A DNA stretch of 64,000 nt. It comes from Streptomyces specialis (lineage in GTDB: Bacteria > Actinomycetota > Actinomycetes > Streptomycetales > Streptomycetaceae). The notes under the pieces were generated by a model that saw only the letters and a program-made list of their open reading frames with translations, was not told the origin of the DNA and did no database searches. Below are positions 1-7,354 of the stretch, one piece after another. How positions within the stretch are numbered: the first letter of the stretch is position 1; every line of letters starts with the position of its first letter. Location of the stretch: positions 766,754-830,753 of the forward strand of contig NZ_LN929897.1 in assembly GCF_001493375.1 (NCBI RefSeq). Reading direction: 5' to 3'. A program made the position numbers and the translations under genes.

Positions 1-690
1 CCGGCCAGTCCGGCGCTGAACCTGATGGTCCTGCCCCACCTCACCGACGATCCGGACGCGGCGCTGGACGCCCTGGCCCGGGAGGTCACCCGATGGCCGC
101 GCCGCCCGGCGCCCGCACACTACCGCGCCTTCTTCGACCTGCTGTCCGCGCGGTTCGGCCGCGGCGACGCCGTCGTGGAGCGCTCCGGCTACTCGGTGCG
201 CTGGATACCCCGGCTGCGGGCCGCGTTCCCGGAGGCCCGCTTCGTCCACCTGTACCGGGACGGCCCCGACTGCGCGCTGTCGATGAGCCGCCACGTCGCC
301 TACCGCGTCATCTCGCTGCTGCGCGACCTGCCGCCCGACTCGGCCCTTCCGTTCGACCCGGCGGCGGCCGTCGCACGGGACGTCCCGGTGACGCGGTTCG
401 GCGCGCTGTGGTCCGAGCTGGTCACCGAGGCCGTCGCGCATCTGGACGCCGTGCCGCCCGGGTCGCGGACGACGCTGTCGTACGAGGACCTGCTCTCCGC
501 GCCCGACCGCGAACTGACCCGGCTCGCCACCTTCGCGGGCGCGAACCCCGACGACGGCTGGCTGACGGCGGCCCGCGCCCTTCTCGACCCGACCCGGCGG
601 GGCGCCTCCCGGCGCCTGGCCCCGGACGCACTGGCACGACTACGGGCGAGCTGCGCGCCGGGCATCCGTGCCCTCGCGCAATCCCGTTGA
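1..690 (+). CDS. Sulfotransferase family protein, 5' end outside window
   Basis: C-terminal ~229 residues of a PAPS-dependent sulfotransferase-type protein. The frame is open to base 1, so the ATG at 25 is probably internal. Around bases 170-300 the protein reads VERSGYSVRWIPRL, then FVHLYRDGPDCALSMSRH. This is the strand-helix with Arg and Ser that binds the 3'-phosphate of PAPS in this superfamily. A later SYEDLL...LTRLATFAG segment is also typical. The N-terminal 5'-phosphosulfate loop lies outside the window. The acceptor substrate cannot be told from sequence. The next gene starts 18 bases downstream on the same strand. Confidence 0.75.
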   Translation, partial: PASPALNLMVLPHLTDDPDAALDALAREVTRWPRRPAPAHYRAFFDLLSARFGRGDAVVERSGYSVRWIPRLRAAFPEARFVHLYRDGPDCALSMSRHVAYRVISLLRDLPPDSALPFDPAAAVARDVPVTRFGALWSELVTEAVAHLDAVPPGSRTTLSYEDLLSAPDRELTRLATFAGANPDDGWLTAARALLDPTRRGASRRLAPDALARLRASCAPGIRALAQSR

Positions 691-708
691 CCCGCAAGGA
701 TGGCAGGT

Positions 709-1251
709 ATGACACCTATGACCGAGGTGCGCGTCGCCCACACCGCAGACCTGGACACGGCGGCCCTGGCCGCCGCGCGGGCCCTGCTCGACGAGGCGTT
801 CGAGGGAGAGTTCACCGATCACGACTGGGAACACGCGCTGGGCGGCATGCACGCCCTGCTCTGGGAGGGCGCGGACCTGATCGGCCACGCCTCCGTCGTG
901 CAGCGCCGCCTGCTGCACGCCGGCCGGGCCCTGCGCTCGGGCTACGTGGAGGCGGTCGCGGTCCGGGAGACCCACCGCCGCCGGGGGCACGGCGCCACGC
1001 TGCTGACGGCGCTGGAGCGGTTGATACGCGGCGGTTACGACCTCGGCGCCCTGGCCTCGTCGGACGAGGCCCTGCCGTTCTACGCGGAACGCGGCTGGCG
1101 CCTGTGGCAGGGACCGACGTTCGCGCTGACCCCCCTGGGCATAGCGCGCACCGAGGAGGACGACGGCGGCGTGTACGTCCTCCCCGTGGCCGCCCGGCTG
1201 GACCTGTCAGGGGAACTGGTGTGCGACTGGCGGGACGGCGACGTCTGGTAG
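709..1251 (+). CDS. aac(2'): Aminoglycoside 2'-N-acetyltransferase, AAC(2')-I family
   Basis: A 180-aa GNAT enzyme that by family would transfer acetyl from acetyl-CoA to the 2'-amino group of aminoglycosides. It is colinear with mycobacterial AAC(2')-I proteins as I remember them. Shared stretches include FTDHDWEHALGGMHAL, a GYVEAVAVRETHRRRGHG acetyl-CoA loop, YAERGW, and a terminal LVCDWRDGDVW. The start is taken at ATG 709, because AAGGA at 696-700 is spaced correctly for it; ATG 700 and ATG 718 are in-frame alternatives. In actinobacteria these are usually chromosomal, intrinsic enzymes, so clinically relevant resistance does not follow. Recognition by family is firm; real substrate is inference. 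Confidence 0.85.
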   Translation: MTPMTEVRVAHTADLDTAALAAARALLDEAFEGEFTDHDWEHALGGMHALLWEGADLIGHASVVQRRLLHAGRALRSGYVEAVAVRETHRRRGHGATLLTALERLIRGGYDLGALASSDEALPFYAERGWRLWQGPTFALTPLGIARTEEDDGGVYVLPVAARLDLSGELVCDWRDGDVW

Positions 1252-1370
1252 CGCGGGCGGCACGGGGACACGTTCGCGACGAGGCTGTGACACTCCCGGA
1301 TGGAACGCGAGTGCGAAGTCCGGTTAGTTTGATGCGGTCTTGAACGTCTGCCGTGAAGGGGGTGTCGGTG

Positions 1371-2909
1371 ATGGCGCGGCCGTCCGACTGGAGTCCCGTG
1401 GCCATGGACCGGGACCCGACGCCGGGCAACCCGGACGAGGTCCGTCAACTCGCCGAGAGTTTGCAGGACTTCGCGGACGATGTCGGTGAGGCGCTGGGGA
1501 AGATCCGGGGCATGGCCGGGGAGCGCGCCGTGCTGGACTGGGCCGGGTTGTCGGCGGAGGCGTTCCGCGCGGAGTTCGACGGGGTGCCGGACAACCTGAC
1601 CAAGCTCCAGACGTCGTACGACATGGCGGCGGACGCGCTGGCGCGGTACTGGCCGGAGTTGCAGACCGCGCAGGGCATGGCGGACCGCGCGCTGGAGCGC
1701 GCGATCGCCGCGCAGGCCGATCTCAGTGCCGCCCAAGCGCAGTTGACGGACGCGGAGGACTGGGTCTCGCGGGCCGGGGACGAGGCCGAACGCCTGGAGG
1801 ACGAGGAGGACGCTCCGGAGCCGCCGTCGGAGGAGGACGTCCGTAACGCGGTGCGGGACCGGCAGGCCGCGGACGCCGCGGCCGGGGCGGCCCGGGACCG
1901 GGTCGCGACGGCCGAGGACAACCTCGCCGCCGCCCGCGATCTCGCGGAACAGGCGCGGGAGATGCGCGAGGAGGCCGCCCGGGCCTGTGCCTCCGCGATC
2001 GACGAGGCCTCCGACGCCGGTATCCAGAACCGGAAGTGGTGGGAGAAGGCGTTCAAGTGGGTCCAGGACAACTGGGACACCATCGTCGAGGTCTGCAAGA
2101 TCATCGTCGCCGTCCTCGGCGTTGTGGTGATGATCATCGGCGGGCCCCTCGCCTGGGTCGTACTGGCCGCCGCGCTGATCGTGCTGGCCGACACCCTCGT
2201 CAAATACGCAAAAGGCCAGGCCACCCTGCTCGACGTGGCGTTCGCCGCCCTGGACTGCATCCCCGGCATGAAGGGCCTCACCACCGCCGGCGGGCTCCTC
2301 GTCATGGGCCGCAACCTCGTCACGGGCGCCCGGCGCGGTCTGGGCGGCATGGCGGGCGGCGTCCGGGGCATGGCGGGCGCGATCCGCGGCTCCGCCCGCA
2401 TGCCGGGCGGCATGATCCCCTACCGGGCGCTGTCGCCGAAGGCGAGGAGCCTGGTCCGCCGGCTGGACGCCGACGGGCACATCCCCATCCGCCGGGGCGA
2501 GGTCAACGTCTCGCACATGGCCGAGTTGCAGCGGTTCAACGGCGTGGAGCACGCGATCATCCAGAACCCGGCCGGTGAACTGCGCCTGTTCCGGGGCACG
2601 GAACGCACCTCCTCGATCCCCTCGGATCTGCGTGGTCAGGGCTACGACTTCATCGCCCACACGCACCCCGAGGACCGTCTCCCGGGCCCGGCGCTCAACG
2701 ACGTGGAACGCGCCATGAATCAGCCCAACAGCATGTCGCGCGACCTGGAGTACAAGCACTCCGACCACACCGAGGTCGTCATCAGCCGCGACGGCCAGCT
2801 CCGCTTCTTCGACGGCGACGGCATCATGGAACTGCCTCCCGGTGTCTATCCGCCCAACGGACCCGTGAACGACCTCGGTTTCATCGTGCCCGTTCCGCGT
2901 GTCGGCTGA
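1371..2909 (+). CDS. T7SS-type polymorphic toxin with HTHP C-terminal domain
   Basis: A 512-aa modular protein. Residues ~20-95 form a helical WXG-like secretion domain with a real W57-A-G59 turn. Residues ~95-215 are Ala/Glu-rich and probably coiled coil. Residues ~238-278 hold two very hydrophobic segments. Residues ~345-512 form a separate tip with the motif FIAHTHPEDRLPGPALND near residue 430, which recalls the HxHP...D arrangement of JAB-like and other polymorphic-toxin domains. I cannot assign a catalytic activity. ATG 1371 is preferred over GTG 1353 because GAAGGGGG lies 8 bases upstream. The gene lies ~19 kb from the ESX cluster and is followed by a likely immunity gene. Export by T7SS is inferred from architecture. 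Confidence 0.7.
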   Translation: MARPSDWSPVAMDRDPTPGNPDEVRQLAESLQDFADDVGEALGKIRGMAGERAVLDWAGLSAEAFRAEFDGVPDNLTKLQTSYDMAADALARYWPELQTAQGMADRALERAIAAQADLSAAQAQLTDAEDWVSRAGDEAERLEDEEDAPEPPSEEDVRNAVRDRQAADAAAGAARDRVATAEDNLAAARDLAEQAREMREEAARACASAIDEASDAGIQNRKWWEKAFKWVQDNWDTIVEVCKIIVAVLGVVVMIIGGPLAWVVLAAALIVLADTLVKYAKGQATLLDVAFAALDCIPGMKGLTTAGGLLVMGRNLVTGARRGLGGMAGGVRGMAGAIRGSARMPGGMIPYRALSPKARSLVRRLDADGHIPIRRGEVNVSHMAELQRFNGVEHAIIQNPAGELRLFRGTERTSSIPSDLRGQGYDFIAHTHPEDRLPGPALNDVERAMNQPNSMSRDLEYKHSDHTEVVISRDGQLRFFDGDGIMELPPGVYPPNGPVNDLGFIVPVPRVG

Positions 2910-2993
2910 CTGATAGCCTGAGAGAATTCGGGAATTCGCAGGACCGTGAGAGACGTGACAGGAATGGACAGGTGACAGAAAAGGTGCGGGATC

Positions 2994-3722
2994 ATGGGTG
3001 ACAACAACGCGTCATGCCGGATCTGCGGACAGTTCGTGCTTCAGGTTCCCGGCTGGACGAGCATCGTCCCGAGTTACTGGTCGATGCGCGCGACGTGGCG
3101 TCCCGAGCACGAATTCTTCCACGGCCCCCTGCACTTCTCCTGCCTGACCGGCTGGGAGCACCTGGAGCCGTTCCAGAAGGAGCTGAAGGAGATCCTGACC
3201 GGCCGGGGCCGGGAGATCACCGTCGAGGTCGGCTCCGCCGAGCACACCGTGAGCCAGCCCGGTCTGTACTTCAGCGAGCTGCTCTACGCGAACGAGGAGT
3301 GCTCGATCCACCGGAACACGTCGTACGACGAATGGCTGGTCCTGACCGCGAAGGGCCCTTGGTTCACGCTTCGGCCCAAGCACCTGAAGGCGCTGACCGA
3401 GGGCCGGCCGGTCCGGGACGGCGGCGATGGCGAGCGGATCGTGCTGCCGGCCGACCCGGCCCCCGGGATCGAGACCGCCGCGCTGCCGGATCTGCTGGAC
3501 TCACTGGGCGTCCGCTCGCGGTATCCGGGCGTGGTCGAACTGGGCGAGGCCGTCTTCGAATTCTGGGGCTATTACCCGAGGAAGCGCATTCTGGAGTACG
3601 GCGTGACCGCCGATCTCCCGCTCCCCGATTCGGTGGTGGATTTCCTCGCCGAGTATGCCCGCCGCTATGAGCCGACCTCCTTCGAGGAATTCGACGAATT
3701 CGAGGACGACGACGACATGTAG
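2994..3722 (+). CDS. Hypothetical acidic protein, candidate immunity protein for the upstream toxin
   Basis: A 242-aa soluble protein with no family I recognise. The N-terminus has a CRICG knuckle (C8, C11) and a later HFSC, so a small zinc site is possible. The C-terminus is strongly acidic (EEFDEFEDDDDM), as in many nuclease or toxin inhibitors. It has no signal peptide or membrane segment. AAAAGG sits about 9 bases before ATG 2994. It lies 84 bases after the polymorphic toxin on the same strand, the usual place for a cognate immunity gene, and third-position GC is somewhat lower than in the housekeeping genes. The immunity role is inference from position and composition only. Confidence 0.6.
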   Translation: MGDNNASCRICGQFVLQVPGWTSIVPSYWSMRATWRPEHEFFHGPLHFSCLTGWEHLEPFQKELKEILTGRGREITVEVGSAEHTVSQPGLYFSELLYANEECSIHRNTSYDEWLVLTAKGPWFTLRPKHLKALTEGRPVRDGGDGERIVLPADPAPGIETAALPDLLDSLGVRSRYPGVVELGEAVFEFWGYYPRKRILEYGVTADLPLPDSVVDFLAEYARRYEPTSFEEFDEFEDDDDM

Positions 3723-3765
3723 CGGCCTGTTCTCCGCGGCGCCCGCCGGGGCAGCGGTCCTGGCG

Positions 3766-4266
3766 TCACCGGGACAGGTCCCGCTGGAGGAGGAGCGTGT
3801 CCAGCCAGCGGCCCTGTTTGTGGCCGACGGCCGTGAGGCGGCCCGCGTCGGTGAAGCCGAACGCGCGGTGCAGCGCGGGGGAGGCGCCGTTGTCGCCGGT
3901 GTCCGCGATCACCGCGATGAGCTGCCGGACCCCGGCCTCGGCGCAGCGGGCGAGCAGCGCGTCGAGCAGGGCGCGGCCGAGGCCCCGGCCGGTGTGGCCG
4001 GGGGAGAGGTAGATGCTGTTCTCGGCGGTGTGCCGGTAGGCGGGCTGCGTCCGCCACGGTGAGGCGGTGGCGAAGCCCACGACCCGGCCGTCCGTCTCCG
4101 CGACGAGGAACGGCAGGCGCAGGCCGGTCAGTTCGGTCAGCTTCCGGTGCCACTCCGCGGGGGTGGGCGGGGTCTCCATGAACGTGATCACGGTGTGGGT
4201 CACGTAGTGCGCGAAGATCTCCCCGACGGCGTCGAGGTCGGCGGCGGTCGCCTGGCGGATTTCCAT
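3766..4266 (-). CDS. GNAT N-acetyltransferase, phosphinothricin-acetyltransferase-like
   Basis: A 166-aa GNAT protein of the PAT/YncA type. It has the family hallmarks: N-terminal IRQATAADLDAVGEIFAHYV, the ETPPT segment, VVGFATASPWR, the acetyl-CoA loop SPGHTGRGLGRALL, and a C-terminal HRAFGFTDAGRL...VGHKQGRWLDTLLLQRDL. Members acetylate phosphinothricin, methionine sulfoximine or methionine sulfone; the substrate here is not determined. It is transcribed toward the toxin/immunity pair, leaving 43 bases between the 3' ends. It lies divergent from the AraC gene, 140 bases away. Confidence 0.85.
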   Translation of the reverse strand: MEIRQATAADLDAVGEIFAHYVTHTVITFMETPPTPAEWHRKLTELTGLRLPFLVAETDGRVVGFATASPWRTQPAYRHTAENSIYLSPGHTGRGLGRALLDALLARCAEAGVRQLIAVIADTGDNGASPALHRAFGFTDAGRLTAVGHKQGRWLDTLLLQRDLSR

Positions 4267-4393
4267 CCGGACATCCTAGGAACGGCACCGGCGAGGGGCG
4301 CCCGGGGCGCGGAATCCGTTGCCGTGCGACAAGTTCCGCGGGGTCGCGGACACCGGCGTGTCGTTCGGCCGTTCACCCGTGCGCGGGGGCGTC

Positions 4394-4399
4394 TACGCT
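4394..4399 (+). promoter_or_regulatory. -10 element (TACGCT) of a leaderless-type promoter for the AraC gene
   Basis: TACGCT lies 7 bases before the GTG at 4407. A transcript starting at the usual distance would begin at or next to the start codon. There is no Shine-Dalgarno sequence in front of the GTG, which supports a leaderless mRNA. No good -35 hexamer is visible. Confidence 0.4.
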
Positions 4400-4406
4400 G
4401 AGCGGC

Positions 4407-5381
4407 GTGGACGCACTCACGAGTCTGCTGGACGGCCCCCGTGCCCGGGGGGCGTTCCTGATGCGTACCGTCCTCACCCCGCCGTGGGCCGTCGAGGTGC
4501 GGGACGAGGCGCCGCTGACGCTGGTGTGCGCGACGCGGGGCGGCGCGGTCATCTCCCGGGCGGGGGAGGAGACATGGCTGGTCGCCGGGGACGTCGCCGT
4601 CGTCGGCGGCCCGGAGCCGTACGTGGTGGCCGACGACCCGGCCACCGAGCCGCAGATCGCGGTGCTGCCCGGCGGGTGCAGCGTGGGGCGCGACGGCACC
4701 GATCTGTGCGAGGAGTTCGACCTCGGCGTGCGGGCCTGGGGCGCGGACCCGGACGGGCCGACCGAGCTGCTGATCGGCACCTACCAGCTCCACCGGGAGG
4801 TCAGCGGGCGGCTGTTGCGTTCCCTGCCGCCGGTGCTCCTGCTGCGCGGGCGCGACTGGGACTGCCCGCTGGTGGCGCTGCTCGCGGCCGAGATCGCCCG
4901 TGACGTGCCGGGACAGGAGGTCGTCCTGGACCGGCTCCTGGACCTGCTGCTGATCTCCGTGCTGCGCGCCTGGTTCGCCCGGCCGGAGGCCACCGCGCCC
5001 GCCTGGTTCCGGGCGCACGGCGACCCGGTCGTGGGGCAGGCGCTGCGGCTGATGCACGACCATCCGGCGCACCCGTGGACCGTCTCGTCGCTGGCGGCCA
5101 AGGCCGGGGCGTCGCGGGCCGCGCTGGCCCGGCGCTTCTCCGCGCTGGTCGGGGAGCCGCCGATGACGTATCTCACCGGGCTGCGGCTGGAGATGGCGGC
5201 CGAGCTGCTGCGCGAACCGCAGGCCACCGTCGAGGCCGTGGCCCGGCGCGTCGGCTACGGCAGCCCGTTCGCGCTGAGCACCGCGTTCAAACGCGAACGC
5301 GGCGTCAGCCCCAGCGAGTACCGCGACCAGACGGGGAACGCGCCCGGTCAGAGCAGCGGCGGCCCCGGGTCGGGGCGGTAG
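4407..5381 (+). CDS. AraC-family transcriptional regulator with N-terminal cupin
   Basis: A 324-aa regulator. Residues ~1-190 form a cupin-type sensory domain (VEVRDEAPLTLVCATRGGAVI..VAGDVAVVGG). Residues ~205-310 form the two-HTH AraC DNA-binding domain (WTVSSLAAKAGASRAALARRFSALVGEPPMTYLTGLRLEMA and VEAVARRVGYGSPFALSTAFKRERGVSPSEYR). The effector is unknown. GTG 4407 follows a -10 element directly. The 3' end overlaps the end of the opposite-strand PAP2/kinase gene by 34 bases, so the two converge. Confidence 0.9.
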   Translation: MDALTSLLDGPRARGAFLMRTVLTPPWAVEVRDEAPLTLVCATRGGAVISRAGEETWLVAGDVAVVGGPEPYVVADDPATEPQIAVLPGGCSVGRDGTDLCEEFDLGVRAWGADPDGPTELLIGTYQLHREVSGRLLRSLPPVLLLRGRDWDCPLVALLAAEIARDVPGQEVVLDRLLDLLLISVLRAWFARPEATAPAWFRAHGDPVVGQALRLMHDHPAHPWTVSSLAAKAGASRAALARRFSALVGEPPMTYLTGLRLEMAAELLREPQATVEAVARRVGYGSPFALSTAFKRERGVSPSEYRDQTGNAPGQSSGGPGSGR

Positions 5382-6850
5382 ACCGACAGGCGGTCCCGCC
5401 GCTTGTCCAGCACCAGCGACGCGGGCGCGGGCGCGGCCTCGCCGTCGTACGCCAGGGTGCTGCCCTCGCCCAGCCCGGACACCCGCAACCGGGGCAGCCG
5501 GGCCGCCGAGTACACGTGCGACCGGGCCAGGGTGCCGGTCAGCGCGGCCACCACGACGCGGGTGCGCGCGAACCGCTTGTCGCCCGTCACCGTGCGCACG
5601 TCCAGCAGCCCGTCGTCCAGGTGGGTGCGGTGCGACGGCGCGAAACCCTCCGGCGAGTACAGGCCGTTGCCCGCGAACAGCAGCCACAGCTTGTGCGGCC
5701 GGCCGTTCAGCTCGACCTGGAGCGGGCGGGCGGTGCGCAGCACCCGCGCCAGCGACAGCGCGGCCACCGGCCACTTGCCGATCCGCCGCTCCAGCGGCTC
5801 CAACGCCTCGCGCAGCCGCACCACATCGGGGTAGATGCCGAGGCTGAAGGTGTTCAGGAAGTGCGTCGCGGGACCGGTCGAGCCGCCCGCCGGGCGGATG
5901 CGGCCCAGATCGACGGCGATGGCGTCGCCGGAACGGACGGCGGCGGCGGTGTCCTCGAAGGTCTCGATGCCGGTGTCCAGCGCGAAGTGGTTCAGGGTGC
6001 CGCCGGGGAAGACCGCCAGCGGCACGCCGTGGTCGGCGGCCCGGGACGCGGCGGCGTTGACCGTGCCGTCGCCGCCGCACACCCCGAGCGCGCCGCCCCG
6101 TTCGGCGGCCCGCGCGGCGGCGTCGTCCAGCAGCTCCCCGAGGTCGCGCGGGCCGTCGTCGCCCGCGTCGCACGTGACGATCTCGGCCTTGGGCAGCACC
6201 TCGCGCAGCCGGTCCGCCGAGGTGCCGCCGCCGCCCGCTTGGTCGTTGACCACCACCACCAGCCCCTCGCCGTCCGGCAGCGCGGGCACCGGCACCCGGT
6301 GGTGCACGAACTGCGCGGGCTGCGGGCGGCGCGGCCAGACCCGGCCGGTGGCCAGCGCCGCGCCCACGCCCAGCGCGCAGCCGACGAGGACGTCCGCCGG
6401 GTAGTGGACGCCGACGTAGATCCGGGAGAACGCGACGGCGGCGGCGACCGGCACGACCGCCGCGCCCAGCCGGCCGGACTCCATGGCGACGGCGGTGGCG
6501 AAGGCCGCCGCCGACGCCGAGTGGCCGGAGGGGAACGAGCTGGTCAGCGGCTGGCGGGTCAGGCGCCGCGCCAGCGGCACCGCGTCGATCAGCGGGCGCT
6601 GCCGGCTGGCGGCGTACTTGATCACCGTGTTGGTGGTGAACGACGCCAGCGCGAGAGCGGCGATCCCGCGCCCCGCCGCCCGCGTCCCGCTCCGGCCGCC
6701 GAACGCGGCGAGCGCGCCCGCCGTGCCGAACCAGAGCCGCCCGTGGTTGGCGGCCCGGGTCAGGCGCGGCAGCACGAACTGGACGCCCGGCGGCTCGGCG
6801 GCGGCGACACGTTCGAAGATCCGGCGGTCCAGGCGGCTGAGCCGTCCCAT
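5348..6850 (-). CDS. Bifunctional PAP2 phosphatase / diacylglycerol-kinase-like protein
   Basis: A 500-aa fusion. Residues ~1-165 are a membrane PAP2 (type 2 phosphatidic acid phosphatase) domain. It shows all three motifs, KYAASRQRP, PSGHSASAAAFA and SRIYVGVHYPADVLVG, the two His and the Arg being catalytic. Residues ~185-500 are a lipid-kinase domain of the DAGK/sphingosine-kinase type. It contains GGDGTVNAAASRAADHGVPLAVFPGGTLNHFA, cut here only by description, where the GGDGT loop binds ATP. Opposed phosphatase and kinase activities on one chain suggest turnover of phosphatidate or undecaprenyl-type lipids; the substrate is inferred. This fusion is seen in other Streptomyces. Confidence 0.88.
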   Translation of the reverse strand: MGRLSRLDRRIFERVAAAEPPGVQFVLPRLTRAANHGRLWFGTAGALAAFGGRSGTRAAGRGIAALALASFTTNTVIKYAASRQRPLIDAVPLARRLTRQPLTSSFPSGHSASAAAFATAVAMESGRLGAAVVPVAAAVAFSRIYVGVHYPADVLVGCALGVGAALATGRVWPRRPQPAQFVHHRVPVPALPDGEGLVVVVNDQAGGGGTSADRLREVLPKAEIVTCDAGDDGPRDLGELLDDAAARAAERGGALGVCGGDGTVNAAASRAADHGVPLAVFPGGTLNHFALDTGIETFEDTAAAVRSGDAIAVDLGRIRPAGGSTGPATHFLNTFSLGIYPDVVRLREALEPLERRIGKWPVAALSLARVLRTARPLQVELNGRPHKLWLLFAGNGLYSPEGFAPSHRTHLDDGLLDVRTVTGDKRFARTRVVVAALTGTLARSHVYSAARLPRLRVSGLGEGSTLAYDGEAAPAPASLVLDKRRDRLSVYRPDPGPPLL

Positions 6851-6931
6851 CGTGTCGTCCCCTCCCTCGGCGGCTGTCCTCGCGCCTCCGCCTACCCAGG
6901 CGGGCGGGCGGCAGTCACGCCCGGTTGGTCG

Positions 6932-7315
6932 TTACGCGGGGTTCCCGACGCGGCGGGTGTCGTATACGACGACCGGCTCCGGGGTCGCCGTCACCGACGT
7001 CAGCAGCACCACGGAGTCCGACAGCGCGGCGAGCGAGTGCCGCGCCTGGGGCACGCGCATCACCTGTCCGGCGGACAGGTCGACCGTTCCCTCGTCCGTG
7101 CGCAGCCGCACCTGGCCGCGCAGCACCTGGAGGCTGGCGGCCGGCGGCGCGTTGTGCTCCTCCAGCTCGGAGCCCTCGGTGAGGGCGATCACGCTCTGCC
7201 GCAACGGCCCGTCGTGCAGGAAGAGATGGGCGCTGCGGCCGTGCTCGGCGCGGCGGGCGAGGGCCAGGTGCTCGTCCGCGAGGGCGGTCAGATTGTCCGT
7301 GAGATCCAGATCCAT
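6932..7315 (-). CDS. Small single-domain cupin protein
   Basis: A 127-aa protein with one conserved cupin beta-barrel. The core is LEEHNAPPAASLQVLRGQVRLR, then LSAGQVMRVPQARHSLAALSDSVVLL. A full metal-binding set (HxH...E...H) is incomplete: only H near residue 53 and H near 92 stand out, so metal binding is uncertain. It lies 39 bases downstream of nasA on the same strand, so cotranscription is possible. Function unknown; such proteins are often binding proteins or regulators' sensor partners. Confidence 0.75.
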   Translation of the reverse strand: MDLDLTDNLTALADEHLALARRAEHGRSAHLFLHDGPLRQSVIALTEGSELEEHNAPPAASLQVLRGQVRLRTDEGTVDLSAGQVMRVPQARHSLAALSDSVVLLTSVTATPEPVVVYDTRRVGNPA

Positions 7316-7354
7316 GACTCCATGCTCCCGGGTCGCGGCCGGACCGCAACTCGG

